Source: Congzhengia sp045635085
GTDB taxonomy: Bacteria; Bacillota; Clostridia; UBA1381; UBA9506
DNA: 64,000 nt
Direction of reading: 5' to 3'
Assembly (NCBI GenBank): GCA_045635085.1
Contig: JAZRBM010000013.1
Span: forward strand, 248,001 to 312,000
The translations under genes and the position numbers were made by a program. The number at the start of each line of letters is the position of its first letter. Positions within the stretch are counted from its first letter, which is position 1. Shown here one piece after another: positions 14,994-23,955 of this stretch. The notes beneath the pieces are model-generated. The model ran no database searches and was not told the DNA's origin. It saw only the letters and a list, made by a program, of their open reading frames with translations.

Positions 14994-16905
14994 TATTATT
15001 ACTTACTCCTTTTGACTTTTTTGCACTCGTAGATTTTATCACTACAAAAATCACAACTAAAAGCACTGCCAATCCACCATAATCATAGACAGCATCAGGA
15101 AGAGATTTTGAAAAATCAAGTATATTTTCCAGCCCTAAAACTGCTAAAATTGCCAGTATGATACCTACTAAGCCTTCTCCGGCAATCATTCCGGAGCAAA
15201 AGAGTATGCCTTTGTTGACACTTTCTTTTTTCTCGTTGTCACTGCGCTTTGTTTTTTCTACAAAAAGTCTTATAAGTCCGCCTATCATTATACACGCATT
15301 AAGATGAACAGGAAGATATACACCGATTGCAAACGGCAATACCGGTACGCCTATTATCTCCACAAAAATTGCGATAAATACTCCTATTATAACCAATTCC
15401 CAAGGAAGATTTCCCTCTATTACACCCTCAGTAATAAGTTTCATTAACGTAGCTTGCGGAGCACCTAATTCTTCAGAACCGAATCCCCACGCATTGTGCA
15501 AAAGATAAAGAGTCATACCTATAGCAAGCGAAGAGACAAAAACTCCAATTATTTCGCCAATTTGTTGTTTTTTGGGTGTTGCTCCTAAAATGTATCCCGT
15601 CTTTAAATCCTGTGCTGTATCTCCTGCGATAGCTGAAATTATACAAATTACAGAGCCTATAGATATCGCACTTACCATGCCGCCTATTCCATCGTTCCCG
15701 GAAAGCTTTAAAATCAGAGAAGATGCTAAAAGCGTCGCAATTGACATACCAGATACAGGGTTGTTACTGCCACCCACCAAGCCAACCATACGTGCCGATA
15801 CAGTAGCAAAGAAAAAGCCAAACACAACTACGATTACAGCTCCAATAAAACTTATTGGTATGGCGGGCAGCAGCCAAACCGCTATTGTCAATACTAAAAC
15901 TGATATGATTACAATTTTAAAATCCATGTCCTGATTTCTACGTTTTTCAGAAGTGTTTTTACTACCCAACAGACCTTTCATAGCACCACTGAAGGTATTT
16001 ATTATCATAGGAAACGATTTGAATAAACTGATTATACCGCCCGTAGCCAAGGCTCCCGCTCCTATATATCTTATATAAGAGCTCCATATACCACTCGCTC
16101 CACTTTCGGCATAAATTTGACCTATTGGTATATTTGCCGGATACAATATTGCATTTTCACCAAACGTCACAGCCATCGGTATTAAAACAAGCCAGCTTAA
16201 AACTCCACCTGCAAACATATACGAAGATATTTTTGCCCCACAAATATATCCTACACTCATTACAGCCGGATATATCTGTGTGCCGATTTCACCGGCAAAA
16301 CCTCTTACCCTTAAAGAAAGCTCTCCCGATGCTAATTTAAGACCGTCTATTAAAAATTTACATATAGCAGAAAAACCCATGCCATAAAAAACAGTATTTG
16401 CACCACGTCCACCTTTTTCCCCGGCTAAAAGCACCTCTGCGCACGCTGTCCCTTCGGGATAAGGCAAAATTCCGTGTTCTTTTACAATTAATGCATTTCG
16501 CAGTGGCACCATCATAAATACACCGAGCAAACCGCCTATAAGTGCTATTAATGTTATTTCCAGAATTTGCGGTTTGTCAATTTTACCCTCTGATGCCCAA
16601 AGAAAAAGTGCCGGCAATGTAAATATAGCTCCGGCAGCAACTGACTCACCCGCAGAGCCGATTGTCTGGACAATATTACTTTCTAATATTGAATCTTTTT
16701 TAAACAGCACACGTATTACACCCATCGAAACAACAGAAGCAGGAATAGATGCCGATACGGTCATTCCTACTCTGAGTCCTAAATATGCATTTGCAGCACC
16801 AAAGACAACTGCTAAAACAACTCCCGTAATTATCGATAAAACGGTAATTTCGGGAGTTGTTTTTTTAGACGGTATATAGGGTTTAAAATCATTTTGTTTG
16901 TCCAT
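14986..16905 (-). CDS. OPT-family oligopeptide transporter
   Basis: Polytopic membrane protein (639 aa) of the oligopeptide transporter (OPT) superfamily, proton-coupled importers of peptides or metal-peptide chelates. It begins with a short cytoplasmic tail and PEITVLSIITGVVLAVVFG, then NAYLGLRVGMTVSASIPASV, an ALFLWASEG segment, the LPYPEGTACAEVLLAGEKG motif, and LVGGSNNPVSGMSIATLL, all family signatures. I count about 14-16 hydrophobic segments. Start chosen at the ATG with TGGAG upstream. pepD, a dipeptidase that could process imported peptides, lies just upstream on the same strand (73-base gap). Confidence 0.92.
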   Translation of the reverse strand: MDKQNDFKPYIPSKKTTPEITVLSIITGVVLAVVFGAANAYLGLRVGMTVSASIPASVVSMGVIRVLFKKDSILESNIVQTIGSAGESVAAGAIFTLPALFLWASEGKIDKPQILEITLIALIGGLLGVFMMVPLRNALIVKEHGILPYPEGTACAEVLLAGEKGGRGANTVFYGMGFSAICKFLIDGLKLASGELSLRVRGFAGEIGTQIYPAVMSVGYICGAKISSYMFAGGVLSWLVLIPMAVTFGENAILYPANIPIGQIYAESGASGIWSSYIRYIGAGALATGGIISLFKSFPMIINTFSGAMKGLLGSKNTSEKRRNQDMDFKIVIISVLVLTIAVWLLPAIPISFIGAVIVVVFGFFFATVSARMVGLVGGSNNPVSGMSIATLLASSLILKLSGNDGIGGMVSAISIGSVICIISAIAGDTAQDLKTGYILGATPKKQQIGEIIGVFVSSLAIGMTLYLLHNAWGFGSEELGAPQATLMKLITEGVIEGNLPWELVIIGVFIAIFVEIIGVPVLPFAIGVYLPVHLNACIMIGGLIRLFVEKTKRSDNEKKESVNKGILFCSGMIAGEGLVGIILAILAVLGLENILDFSKSLPDAVYDYGGLAVLLVVIFVVIKSTSAKKSKGVSNNIE

Positions 16906-16978
16906 ATAATCTCCACTTTAGTCATAATATATTTTATTATCTATATTATGCCACACAGCAGAGTGCAATATTCAATTT

Positions 16979-18421
16979 CTATTTGCACAAAGATATAAAA
17001 TGTATCAAAAATTCAAAAAAAGCTTCTGTCGCACTAATACTTAGTCTTTCATTTACTGTATGAATATCAAACATATCAGGACCTATAGATATACAGTCAA
17101 GTTCTTTTATTTTAGAAGAAAATATACCACATTCAAGCCCAGCATGAACTGCATAAATTTTTGGCATAACGCCATTTTTTTCTTTATAAGCACATGCATA
17201 TAACCTTTGCATATCTGTATCCTCACGATATTCCCATGGCGGATAATGTCCCAGCGCCTCAACATCACAATCGTTATGCTCTGCTATAAAAAACATTTTT
17301 TCCTGAAGATAATCAAGTGCAGTTTCTTTATTACTTCTTAAAGTATAAAGCATATCTAGTTTATTATCTGAAACCTTTAGTATACCAAGGTTTAACGATA
17401 TTTCTACAAGATTTTGTATCTTTTTACTCATTTCGATAACACCGTTAGGCAACGCGGTAAGAAGATAAATAATTATGTCTTTGTCTTTTTTGCTTAAGAC
17501 CTCAAAATTTCCCTCTTCTACAGTTTTGATAGTGATGTTAAGGTGCTCTTCGCGGTCAGATAATTCTTTTTTTATAATCTCAAAATATTCTTCCATTTTA
17601 TCTATAAAATCATTAGGCTCACTAATAACTAAAACCGCCTGCGCTCGCGAAGGTATAACATTTCCTTTATCTCCGCCACAAATTTTTAAAATATCAAAAT
17701 CAAGGATTTTTTTAGCGTACGAAAGTATTCTTCCCATCAAAACATTGGCATTTACTCTGCCTTTATCTATCATTCCTCCGGAGTGTCCACCTAATAGGCC
17801 ATCAATTAAAATCTCTACTTTCTTTCCGGAACAAACGCATCGCGTTATATTCTTTGAAATTTTTACATCTACTCCACCGGCACAGGAGACAATCGCCTCA
17901 TCGTTTTTTCCCATATCCAGGTTTATCATTTTCTTTGATGACAGATTACTCATATCAAGCTTTCCTGCACCTATCATTCCTATTTCTTCATCCGTTGTAA
18001 AAACAGCTTCAATCGGTGGATGCAGTAGCTTTTCATCTTCCAGTATTGCCAACATCATGGCAACTGCTATCCCATTATCAGCACCCAGTGTTGTGTTGCG
18101 GGCCTTAACATAATCGCCGTCAACATAAATATCTAAACCATCTTTTGAAAAATCTATCCTACTTTCAGGCGTTTTTTGGCAGACCATATCAAGATGCCCT
18201 TGCAAAATGACGGACTGGCTATTTTCGTAACCCTTTGATGCAGGTTTATAAATTATAACATTTTTAGCATCATCTTGTATAAATTTTAGTCCCTGCTCTT
18301 TTGCAAACTCAACACAAAAATCAGATATTCTTCCCATATCACCGGAGCCATGCGGAATTGAACATATTTTTTCAAAATAATAAAACACACGTATAGGCGT
18401 AAGTCTGCTTAATTTTCCCAT
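16979..18421 (-). CDS. pepD: aminoacyl-histidine dipeptidase (PepD, M20 family)
   Basis: Cytosolic zinc dipeptidase (480 aa) that cleaves Xaa-His and other dipeptides. Metal-site motifs: LQGHLDMVCQK (His and Asp), TLGADNGIAVAMML (Asp), FTTDEEIGMIGA (catalytic Glu-Glu), MINLDMGKNDEAIVSCAGG (Asp), and the last His in SIGPDMFDIHTVNE. The open frame extends to 18505, but this would overlap the upstream glucokinase gene. The ATG at 18421 has TTGGAGG 5 bases upstream and begins the conserved MGKLSRLTPIRVFYYFEKIC, so I use it. With the OPT transporter downstream it forms a plausible peptide uptake and breakdown unit. Confidence 0.93.
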   Translation of the reverse strand: MGKLSRLTPIRVFYYFEKICSIPHGSGDMGRISDFCVEFAKEQGLKFIQDDAKNVIIYKPASKGYENSQSVILQGHLDMVCQKTPESRIDFSKDGLDIYVDGDYVKARNTTLGADNGIAVAMMLAILEDEKLLHPPIEAVFTTDEEIGMIGAGKLDMSNLSSKKMINLDMGKNDEAIVSCAGGVDVKISKNITRCVCSGKKVEILIDGLLGGHSGGMIDKGRVNANVLMGRILSYAKKILDFDILKICGGDKGNVIPSRAQAVLVISEPNDFIDKMEEYFEIIKKELSDREEHLNITIKTVEEGNFEVLSKKDKDIIIYLLTALPNGVIEMSKKIQNLVEISLNLGILKVSDNKLDMLYTLRSNKETALDYLQEKMFFIAEHNDCDVEALGHYPPWEYREDTDMQRLYACAYKEKNGVMPKIYAVHAGLECGIFSSKIKELDCISIGPDMFDIHTVNERLSISATEAFFEFLIHFISLCK

Positions 18422-18473
18422 TTTAACCTCCAAAATCTTTTTAAGTAGTGTCTGCAAAAATATGGTTTTTATA

Positions 18474-19415
18474 CTATTTGATTTGTGTTGCCATGGCAGC
18501 ACCAACTATGCCAGCGTCATTAAATAACTTGGCAATCTTAATCTCTGTTCTTGGCATATATTTATTGTAGTCGTTTTCTTCCACATACTTTTTGACAGGA
18601 ATTAAAATCTCGTCTCCCTCTTTACTGATTCCGCCGCCTATTACAAGCATTTCAGGCTGGAAAGTATTAACAATATTACATACGCCTTCTGCAACATATC
18701 TTATGTATTGTTCTTTAACCTCTATTGCCGTCTTATCTCCTGCCTTTGCACATTCAAAAGCTGTTCTTCCGTTTACTTTTCCACGTTTTTTTGCCCATTC
18801 ATTCATTGATGATTCGGGGTGTGTTTGCATTTTTTCTTTTGTTTGTCCAATTAAAGCCGTAACAGATGCATACTGTTCAAGGCATCCTCTTCTGCCACAG
18901 GTACATTCTTTCCCGTCTACAACTATTGTTGTATGTCCTATTTCTCCTCCGGAAAAATTAAAACCGTTATAAATATCACCATTTATAATAATTCCACTGC
19001 CTACTCCAGTTCCCAATGTCACTAATATAAATGATGTCATTTCTTTGCCCATAGCACAGTACTCACCATACGCAGCTGCATCTGCATCGTTTAAAATCGT
19101 TACAGGCAGATTTATATGTTTATTAAATTCTTCAACAAGTGGAACATTATGCATAACAATATTGTTAGAAAATATAACTATTCCACGGGAATTGTCCACA
19201 GTGCCCGGACAACCTATACCTACTGCCTCAATATCCTCAATGTTAAGATTTGCATTCTTAACTACTTTTTTGCAAAGATTCGCCATGTCTTTGACTATTT
19301 CCTTGTAATTTCTTTCTTTTATTGTCGGAGTACTGCCTGTTGCTAAAACCTTTCCATCTTCGCTTACCAAACCAACAGCAATATTTGTTCCACCTAAATC
19401 AATCCCAATATACAT
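18474..19415 (-). CDS. glk: ROK-family glucokinase
   Basis: ATP-dependent glucokinase of the ROK family (313 aa). IGIDLGGTNIAVGLV is the phosphate-binding start, ILNDADAAAYGEY contains the catalytic Asp, LGTGVGSGIIING and GEIGHTTI follow, and the zinc site is CTCGRRGCLEQYAS. No helix-turn-helix is present, so it is a kinase rather than a ROK repressor. The length is standard. It lies 52 bases upstream of pepD on the same strand and may share its transcript. Sugar other than glucose is possible but glucokinase is the usual function of this subgroup. Confidence 0.9.
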   Translation of the reverse strand: MYIGIDLGGTNIAVGLVSEDGKVLATGSTPTIKERNYKEIVKDMANLCKKVVKNANLNIEDIEAVGIGCPGTVDNSRGIVIFSNNIVMHNVPLVEEFNKHINLPVTILNDADAAAYGEYCAMGKEMTSFILVTLGTGVGSGIIINGDIYNGFNFSGGEIGHTTIVVDGKECTCGRRGCLEQYASVTALIGQTKEKMQTHPESSMNEWAKKRGKVNGRTAFECAKAGDKTAIEVKEQYIRYVAEGVCNIVNTFQPEMLVIGGGISKEGDEILIPVKKYVEENDYNKYMPRTEIKIAKLFNDAGIVGAAMATQIK

Positions 19416-19542
19416 GCTGATTATTTCCTTTCGTTATATATAATATCATTTATTTCTTTTAACTAACATATTTATTATTTTAACATATAATTTCAACAAA
19501 TTCAATTCTTTTACAAATATGTAAAGTATTAGGGTTTTAAAT

Positions 19543-19575
19543 AAAAAAAATCGGAACAAGCTATGCTTGTTCCGA
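19543..19575 (-). terminator. terminator after the alanine symporter
   Basis: Minus-strand hairpin, 11-bp arms TCGGAACAAGC / GCTTGTTCCGA (19551-19561, 19565-19575), 3-base loop, followed by eight T. It ends the symporter transcript (and a candidate 36-codon ORF). The ~300 bases between glk and the symporter hold only this and that ORF. Confidence 0.85.
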
Positions 19576-19594
19576 TATGTAATAACCGAACGGT

Positions 19595-19705
19595 TTAGAT
19601 AACAGTATATATTTTAAATGTTATGAGAACCTCATTATCATCAATTGATTTCACCATGAATTGTTGCTCTGCAACATGAATTGAGTATACTTTTTGAGCA
19701 ACCAT
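19595..19705 (-). CDS. candidate 36-aa small protein after the symporter
   Basis: An ATG at 19705 opens 36 codons (MVAQKVYSIHVAEQQF..., ending ITFKIYTVI) and stops 20 bases before the terminator. It begins 13 bases after the symporter stop, inside the same predicted transcript. The residue mix (alternating hydrophobic and polar, few rare residues) looks protein-like, but the ribosome site is weak (TTGAAG). I recognise no family. It may be a real small protein or chance. Confidence 0.3.
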   Translation of the reverse strand: MVAQKVYSIHVAEQQFMVKSIDDNEVLITFKIYTVI

Positions 19706-19718
19706 TTACTTCAAAATT

Positions 19719-21080
19719 TTACTTTTCAAGCCTTTTGAAATGATCTGTTGTCACTGTTTTTATCACCTTGCTCAGTCCTATTATACCAATAAGGTTAGGT
19801 ATTGCCATTAATCCATTCATGGTTTCAGAAATGCTCCATATCAAGTTAAGGTTACCTACCGCTCCAAGAAAAACAAAAATGATATAGACACATCTGTAAA
19901 TCCAAACTGCTGTTGTTGAATTGTGTGACAAATACTCAATACTAACCTCACCGTAATAAGCCCAGCCGAGAATTGTTGACAGTGCAAAGAAAACCGTAGA
20001 TAACGTTACTATAATACCCCCCACATTAGGAAAAATTGCTTCAAATGAGGCAATACTCAAAGCGGCTCCCTGAACCGTCCCACTTTCCCAAATTCCGGTT
20101 GTAAGAATAACAAGTGCAGAAAGCGTACATATAACAATTGTAGTAAAGAACACCTCAAACATTCCCCAGAAACCTTGTTGCACCGGACTCTTAGTGCTTG
20201 ATGCTGCATGTGCAATAGGCGCACTTCCGAGACCTGCTTCATTTGAGAATACACCCCTTGAAAAGCCATAATGCATCGCAAGCATTATTCCGTACCCAGC
20301 TGTGCCTCCTGCCGCTGCTTTAAAGTTAAATGCTTCTTTAAAAATTAACGCAAACGCAGCCGGAATCTTTTCAATATTCACAAACAACGCCAGCACAGAG
20401 CAGGCTACATAAAACACAGCCATAAGCGGAACAAGTTTCTCATTAACCGATGCAATTCTACGCATTCCGCCAAGAATTACAGCAATTGCAATGACGGTTA
20501 AAACAATCCCTGTAATATAGGTGTTTACTCCCATAGTGCTTTCCAATGCAACCGCGATGGAATTAGACTGTGTAGCATTTCCGGTCCCGAGGCAGGCAAG
20601 CATAGCAAAAATTGCAAACAATGCCGCAAGCCACTTTATATTAAGACCATTTTTTATGTAATACATGGGTCCTCCAACCCATTTGCCATCCTCGTTCTTT
20701 TCACGATACTTAAGCGAAAGAACTATTTCCGCATACTTGGTGACCATGCCAAGCAAGGCACTGATCCACATCCAAAAAACCGCACCCGGACCACCAGAAA
20801 CAATGGCTGTGGCAAGACCAGCAATACTTCCGGTACCAATAGTTCCTGCCATTGCCGTAGCTACAGCTTGAAAAGGACTTACACCGGACTCATCCTTTTG
20901 ATGCTGATTTTTAGAAAACATACCTAGTATGGTATTTTTCATCATATATCCAAATTTTCTAAATTGCATAAAATTGGTTTTTATCGAAAGAAATAAGCCC
21001 GCTCCAATAAGCAGAGTCAGCATAACCGGGCCCCAAACCACATTATTGACAGCTGTATTTATGGTATATAAAAGTTTCAT
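19719..21080 (-). CDS. sodium:alanine/glycine symporter (AGCS family)
   Basis: Secondary transporter (453 aa) that takes up alanine or glycine with Na+. Family signatures: GPVMLTLLIGAGLFLSIKT, FQAVATAMAGTIGTGSIAG, AVFWMWISALLGMVTKYAE, EAGLGSAPIAHAAS, and GWAYYGEVSIEYL. About 10-11 membrane segments are visible. The ATG at 21080 has AAGGTGAT 7 bases upstream; an in-frame TTG at 21086 would sit inside that site. The ~220-base leader toward the tRNA genes is AT-rich and I see no riboswitch in it. Monocistronic apart from a possible small ORF before the terminator. Confidence 0.93.
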   Translation of the reverse strand: MKLLYTINTAVNNVVWGPVMLTLLIGAGLFLSIKTNFMQFRKFGYMMKNTILGMFSKNQHQKDESGVSPFQAVATAMAGTIGTGSIAGLATAIVSGGPGAVFWMWISALLGMVTKYAEIVLSLKYREKNEDGKWVGGPMYYIKNGLNIKWLAALFAIFAMLACLGTGNATQSNSIAVALESTMGVNTYITGIVLTVIAIAVILGGMRRIASVNEKLVPLMAVFYVACSVLALFVNIEKIPAAFALIFKEAFNFKAAAGGTAGYGIMLAMHYGFSRGVFSNEAGLGSAPIAHAASSTKSPVQQGFWGMFEVFFTTIVICTLSALVILTTGIWESGTVQGAALSIASFEAIFPNVGGIIVTLSTVFFALSTILGWAYYGEVSIEYLSHNSTTAVWIYRCVYIIFVFLGAVGNLNLIWSISETMNGLMAIPNLIGIIGLSKVIKTVTTDHFKRLEK

Positions 21081-21297
21081 TACCAATCACCTTTCATTTT
21101 ATAGTATTTGTTCTTGAATTTTTTAAGACACTCCAGTAAACTATGAACAATAATGTCCATTAATCCCATCCTACTATTTATAATTATATAAAAAATAATG
21201 TGTTTACAAAAAAATAAGAATAATTTCGTATGATTTTTACACTCTTTTGTACTTTTTTGCAAAAATAAAACACAGCAAATTGAAAACTTTATTTTTC

Positions 21298-21328
21298 AAA
21301 AAAAACGGAACAAGTAAAACTTGTTCCG
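21298..21328 (-). terminator. terminator of the tRNA-Glu/tRNA-CAT transcript
   Basis: Minus-strand hairpin CGGAACAAG / CTTGTTCCG (21306-21314, 21320-21328), loop of 5, followed by eight T. Its stem is nearly the same as the terminator at 19543-19575. Confidence 0.85.
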
Positions 21329-21331
21329 ATA

Positions 21332-21408
21332 TGGTGGGCCTTCAGGGACTCGAACCCGGGACCTACCGGTTATGAGCCGGTTGCTCTAACCAACTGAGCT
21401 AAAGGCCC
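21332..21408 (-). tRNA. tRNA with anticodon CAT (elongator Met or Ile2)
   Basis: 77-base cloverleaf, acceptor GGGCCTT/AAGGCCC, anticodon loop CTCATAA, T loop TTCGAGT, encoded CCA. The CTCATAA loop and the arm sequences resemble tRNA-Ile2 (CAT modified to lysidine by TilS) as much as elongator Met. The two cannot be separated safely here. It is not the initiator, since the first base pair is intact. Confidence 0.9.
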
Positions 21409-21411
21409 TTA

Positions 21412-21486
21412 TGGTGACTCGTACGAGAATCGAACTCGTGTTACCGCCGTGAAAGGGCGGTGTCTTAACCGCTTGACCAACGAGCC
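21412..21486 (-). tRNA. tRNA-Glu (anticodon TTC)
   Basis: 75-base cloverleaf with acceptor GGCTCGT/ACGAGTC, anticodon loop CTTTCAC (TTC), T loop TTCGATT and encoded CCA. It is first in a two-tRNA transcript; the CAT tRNA follows after 3 bases. Confidence 0.93.
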
Positions 21487-21517
21487 ACAATAAGTATGTT
21501 ATTCAAATACCTTGCTT

Positions 21518-21546
21518 ATTATAGCAGAGTTTTAAATACTTGTCAA
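21518..21546 (-). promoter_or_regulatory. promoter of the tRNA-Glu transcript
   Basis: Minus strand TTGACA (21546-21541), 17 bases, TATAAT (21523-21518) with extended TGC. A full consensus, as expected for stable RNA. Confidence 0.85.
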
Positions 21547-21628
21547 GAAAAAAAATAAAAATGTTATAAAATTAGCATTACAGAATATACTATAACTGTA
21601 AATATGTTAAATATTTCAAAAAAATCCT

Positions 21629-21657
21629 TGACAACACAAGTAAACAATGCTATAATT
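21629..21657 (+). promoter_or_regulatory. promoter of initiator tRNA
   Basis: TTGACA (21629-21634), 17 bases, TATAAT (21652-21657) with extended TGC. It diverges from the tRNA-Glu promoter about 80 bases away. Confidence 0.85.
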
Positions 21658-21672
21658 AATTTTACTGAAATG

Positions 21673-21750
<78 letters not shown>

Positions 21751-21754
21751 ATGG

Positions 21755-21784
21755 AATCCTCGTACACTTTGTGCGAGGATTTTT
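21755..21784 (+). terminator. terminator after initiator tRNA
   Basis: Stem AATCCTCGTAC / GTGCGAGGATT (21755-21765, 21771-21781), 5-base loop, then TTTT. The cysK ribosome site begins 11 bases later, so cysK may depend on read-through or on a promoter inside this stretch. Confidence 0.75.
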
Positions 21785-21805
21785 CTGTATACCAGGAGGT
21801 TTTAT

Positions 21806-22723
21806 ATGAAAATTTTCACAGATATTTCACAGCTTATTGGTCATACCCCGCTTTTGGATATAAGTAAATATTTTGATGTAGAAGATGTTAAAATTTTAGC
21901 CAAACTCGAATCCTTTAACCCAGCCGGTAGTATAAAAGACCGGACCGCACTATCTATGATAGAAGACGCAGAAAAAAAAGGTCTACTACTCCCCGATTCT
22001 GTCATAATAGAGCCAACAAGCGGAAACACTGGTATAGGACTTTGTGCTGTTGCTGCCTCGCGCGGATATAAAGTTATACTTACAATGCCTGAAACAATGA
22101 GCATAGAAAGACAAAAATTACTTGCCGCCTACGGCGCGCAAATTGTATTGACTGACGGAAAGTTCGGTATGTCGGGTGCTGTAGAAAAAGCAATTCAATT
22201 GTCAAAAGAATATAAAAATAGCTTTATTCCATCACAGTTTGAAAACCCGTCAAACAAAGATATTCACTACAAAACAACAGGACCTGAAATATTTAATGAC
22301 ACCGATGGCAATGTTGATGTTTTTGTGGCTTGTGTAGGAACAGGCGGTACTCTTTCAGGAACAGGAAAATACTTAAAAGAACAAAATCCAGACATAAAGG
22401 TAATTGCAGTAGAACCATTTGACTCTCCCCTATTATCGAAAGGAATTTCCGGAGCTCACAAAATACAGGGAATAGGAGCAAACTTTATACCAAAAAATTT
22501 AGATAAAGATATTTATGATGATATTATAACGATAAAAACGGAAGAGGCGTATATTGCCTGTCGCACATTAGCGAAAAATGCAGGATTTTTAGCTGGAATT
22601 TCATCAGGAGCAGCGATATCGAGCGCTTTAAAACTCGCAGAACTTTCTGAATACAAAAATAAAACGATAGTTGTAATTTTGCCCGATACAGGCGAACGCT
22701 ATTTATCAACAGATTTATTTTAG
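21806..22723 (+). CDS. cysK: cysteine synthase (O-acetylserine sulfhydrylase)
   Basis: PLP enzyme (305 aa) that makes cysteine from O-acetylserine and sulfide. The PLP lysine is in NPAGSIKDRTALSM, the substrate loop is PTSGNTGIGL, the phosphate-binding glycine loop is GTGGTLSGTGKYL, and the end is LPDTGERYLSTDLF. The length is that of CysK/CysM rather than cystathionine beta-synthase. AGGAGG precedes the ATG by 8 bases. No cysE lies beside it. tcdA follows after 12 bases. Confidence 0.94.
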   Translation: MKIFTDISQLIGHTPLLDISKYFDVEDVKILAKLESFNPAGSIKDRTALSMIEDAEKKGLLLPDSVIIEPTSGNTGIGLCAVAASRGYKVILTMPETMSIERQKLLAAYGAQIVLTDGKFGMSGAVEKAIQLSKEYKNSFIPSQFENPSNKDIHYKTTGPEIFNDTDGNVDVFVACVGTGGTLSGTGKYLKEQNPDIKVIAVEPFDSPLLSKGISGAHKIQGIGANFIPKNLDKDIYDDIITIKTEEAYIACRTLAKNAGFLAGISSGAAISSALKLAELSEYKNKTIVVILPDTGERYLSTDLF

Positions 22724-22735
22724 GAGCACAAAAAA

Positions 22736-23446
22736 ATGAGGCAATTTAAACGAACAGAAATGCTGTTAGGTAAAAATTCAATAAAAAAATTAAGCCTTTC
22801 GCGTGTTGCTGTATTTGGTATTGGTGGCGTTGGCGGACACGTAGTCGAGGCATTAGTGCGTTCAGGGGTCGGTACGGTTGATATCATTGATAACGATGTG
22901 GTTCACAATTCAAATTTAAATCGTCAGATTATCGCTCTTCACTCTACTGTTGGCGAGCTTAAGGTTGATGTGATAGAAAAGAGAATGAAAGATATAAATC
23001 CTGATGTTATAATCAATAAGCATAAGTGTTTTTTTACTCCAGAAAGCTCATCACAGTTTGACTTTAAAGATTATGATTACGTTGCTGATTGCATTGATAC
23101 TGTAACAGGAAAAATAGAGCTTGTTTTAAAGTGTCAGGAAGCCGGCACACCTATTATATCTTCTATGGGAACCGGAAACAAAAATAACCCCGCCGATTTG
23201 GAGATTTCCGATATATACAAAACTTCTGTTTGCCCCCTGGCAAGAGTAATGAGAAACGAACTCAAAAAGAGAAAAGTAAAAAAATTAAAGGTGGTTTACT
23301 CAAAAGAAATTCCGATAGTACCTACGGAAATTCTGGAAGACAACAACACTAACAAAAGAATCTTAGGCAGTAATGCATTTGTTCCTGCAACTGCAGGATT
23401 AATTATTGCAAGTGAAATAGTAAAGGATATAGCAAAAAAAGTGTAG
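22736..23446 (+). CDS. tcdA: tRNA threonylcarbamoyladenosine dehydratase TcdA (ThiF/E1-like)
   Basis: E1-like ATPase (236 aa) that cyclises t6A37 to ct6A in tRNAs. Visible: FKRTEMLLGKNSIKKL, the nucleotide loop GIGGVGGHVVEALVRSG, IIDNDVVHNSNLNRQ, and DYVADCIDTVTGKIEL. The sequence CPLARVMRNELKKR is a TcdA mark. The C-terminal cysteine pair of ThiF/MoeB zinc sites is missing, as expected for TcdA. Its stop codon is embedded in the arm of the following terminator. It follows cysK closely; the metabolic link, if any, is through sulfur or tRNA modification and is not evident. Confidence 0.9.
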   Translation: MRQFKRTEMLLGKNSIKKLSLSRVAVFGIGGVGGHVVEALVRSGVGTVDIIDNDVVHNSNLNRQIIALHSTVGELKVDVIEKRMKDINPDVIINKHKCFFTPESSSQFDFKDYDYVADCIDTVTGKIELVLKCQEAGTPIISSMGTGNKNNPADLEISDIYKTSVCPLARVMRNELKKRKVKKLKVVYSKEIPIVPTEILEDNNTNKRILGSNAFVPATAGLIIASEIVKDIAKKV

Positions 23447-23476
23447 CAAATGATTTCATTTTGCTACACCTTTTTT
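23434..23476. terminator. bidirectional terminator, tcdA and ispF
   Basis: Hairpin GTGTAGCAAATGA (23441-23453) / TCATTTTGCTACAC (23456-23469, one bulge), flanked by A7 and T6. It lies between two convergent genes and contains the tcdA stop. Confidence 0.85.
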
Positions 23477-23951
23477 ATTTTGTCAATATACACACAGCCT
23501 CAGCTGCTATGCCCTCTCCTCTGCCTGTAAATCCAAGTTTTTCTGTCGTAGTAGCCTTGATGTTTACGCGCGATTTATCTGTTTTTAAAACTTCTGCTAC
23601 GTTTTTTATCATTTCTTCGATGTATGGTGCAAGTTTTGGTTTTTGTGCAATAATAGTAACATCAATATTAGAAAATTCATATCCGTCATTTTTTATCAGG
23701 TTTACAACATGTTGTAAAAGCTTTAAACTATCAGCACCTAAATATTTTTCGTCTGTATCAGGAAAATGTCTGCCTATATCGCCTTTTGCCGCAGCACCAA
23801 GCAAAGAATCCATTATCGCATGCGTAGCGACGTCTGCATCAGAATGTCCCATCAAACCTTTTTCGTGCTCTATCTTAACACCACACAAAATCAGTTTTCT
23901 GTTTTCAGAAAATGCGTGTACATCAAATCCGTGTCCTATGCGAATATCCAT
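23475..23951 (-). CDS. ispF: 2-C-methyl-D-erythritol 2,4-cyclodiphosphate synthase
   Basis: Fifth step of the MEP isoprenoid pathway: closes CDP-ME-2-phosphate to MEcPP with loss of CMP. The 158-aa protein has the zinc Asp-x-His in IGHGFDVHAF, GHSDADVATHAIMDSLLGAA, and the CMP-binding TTEKLGFTGRGEGIAAEAV. It is a trimeric, single-domain form and directly follows ispD (4-base gap), the common pairing; it is not the fused IspDF. Confidence 0.96.
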   Translation of the reverse strand: MDIRIGHGFDVHAFSENRKLILCGVKIEHEKGLMGHSDADVATHAIMDSLLGAAAKGDIGRHFPDTDEKYLGADSLKLLQHVVNLIKNDGYEFSNIDVTIIAQKPKLAPYIEEMIKNVAEVLKTDKSRVNIKATTTEKLGFTGRGEGIAAEAVCILTK

Positions 23952-23955
23952 AATA

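Noticed and set aside
17475..18113. 212-aa open frame opposite pepD
   Set aside because: Complement of a clear PepD domain, Ser/Pro-rich and without a start site.
18422..18505. N-terminal extension of pepD
   Set aside because: Overlaps glk coding sequence and lacks conservation; GGAGG supports the start at 18421.
21080..21262. 60-aa frame upstream of the symporter
   Set aside because: In the leader region, no ribosome site, odd composition, ends at the real start.
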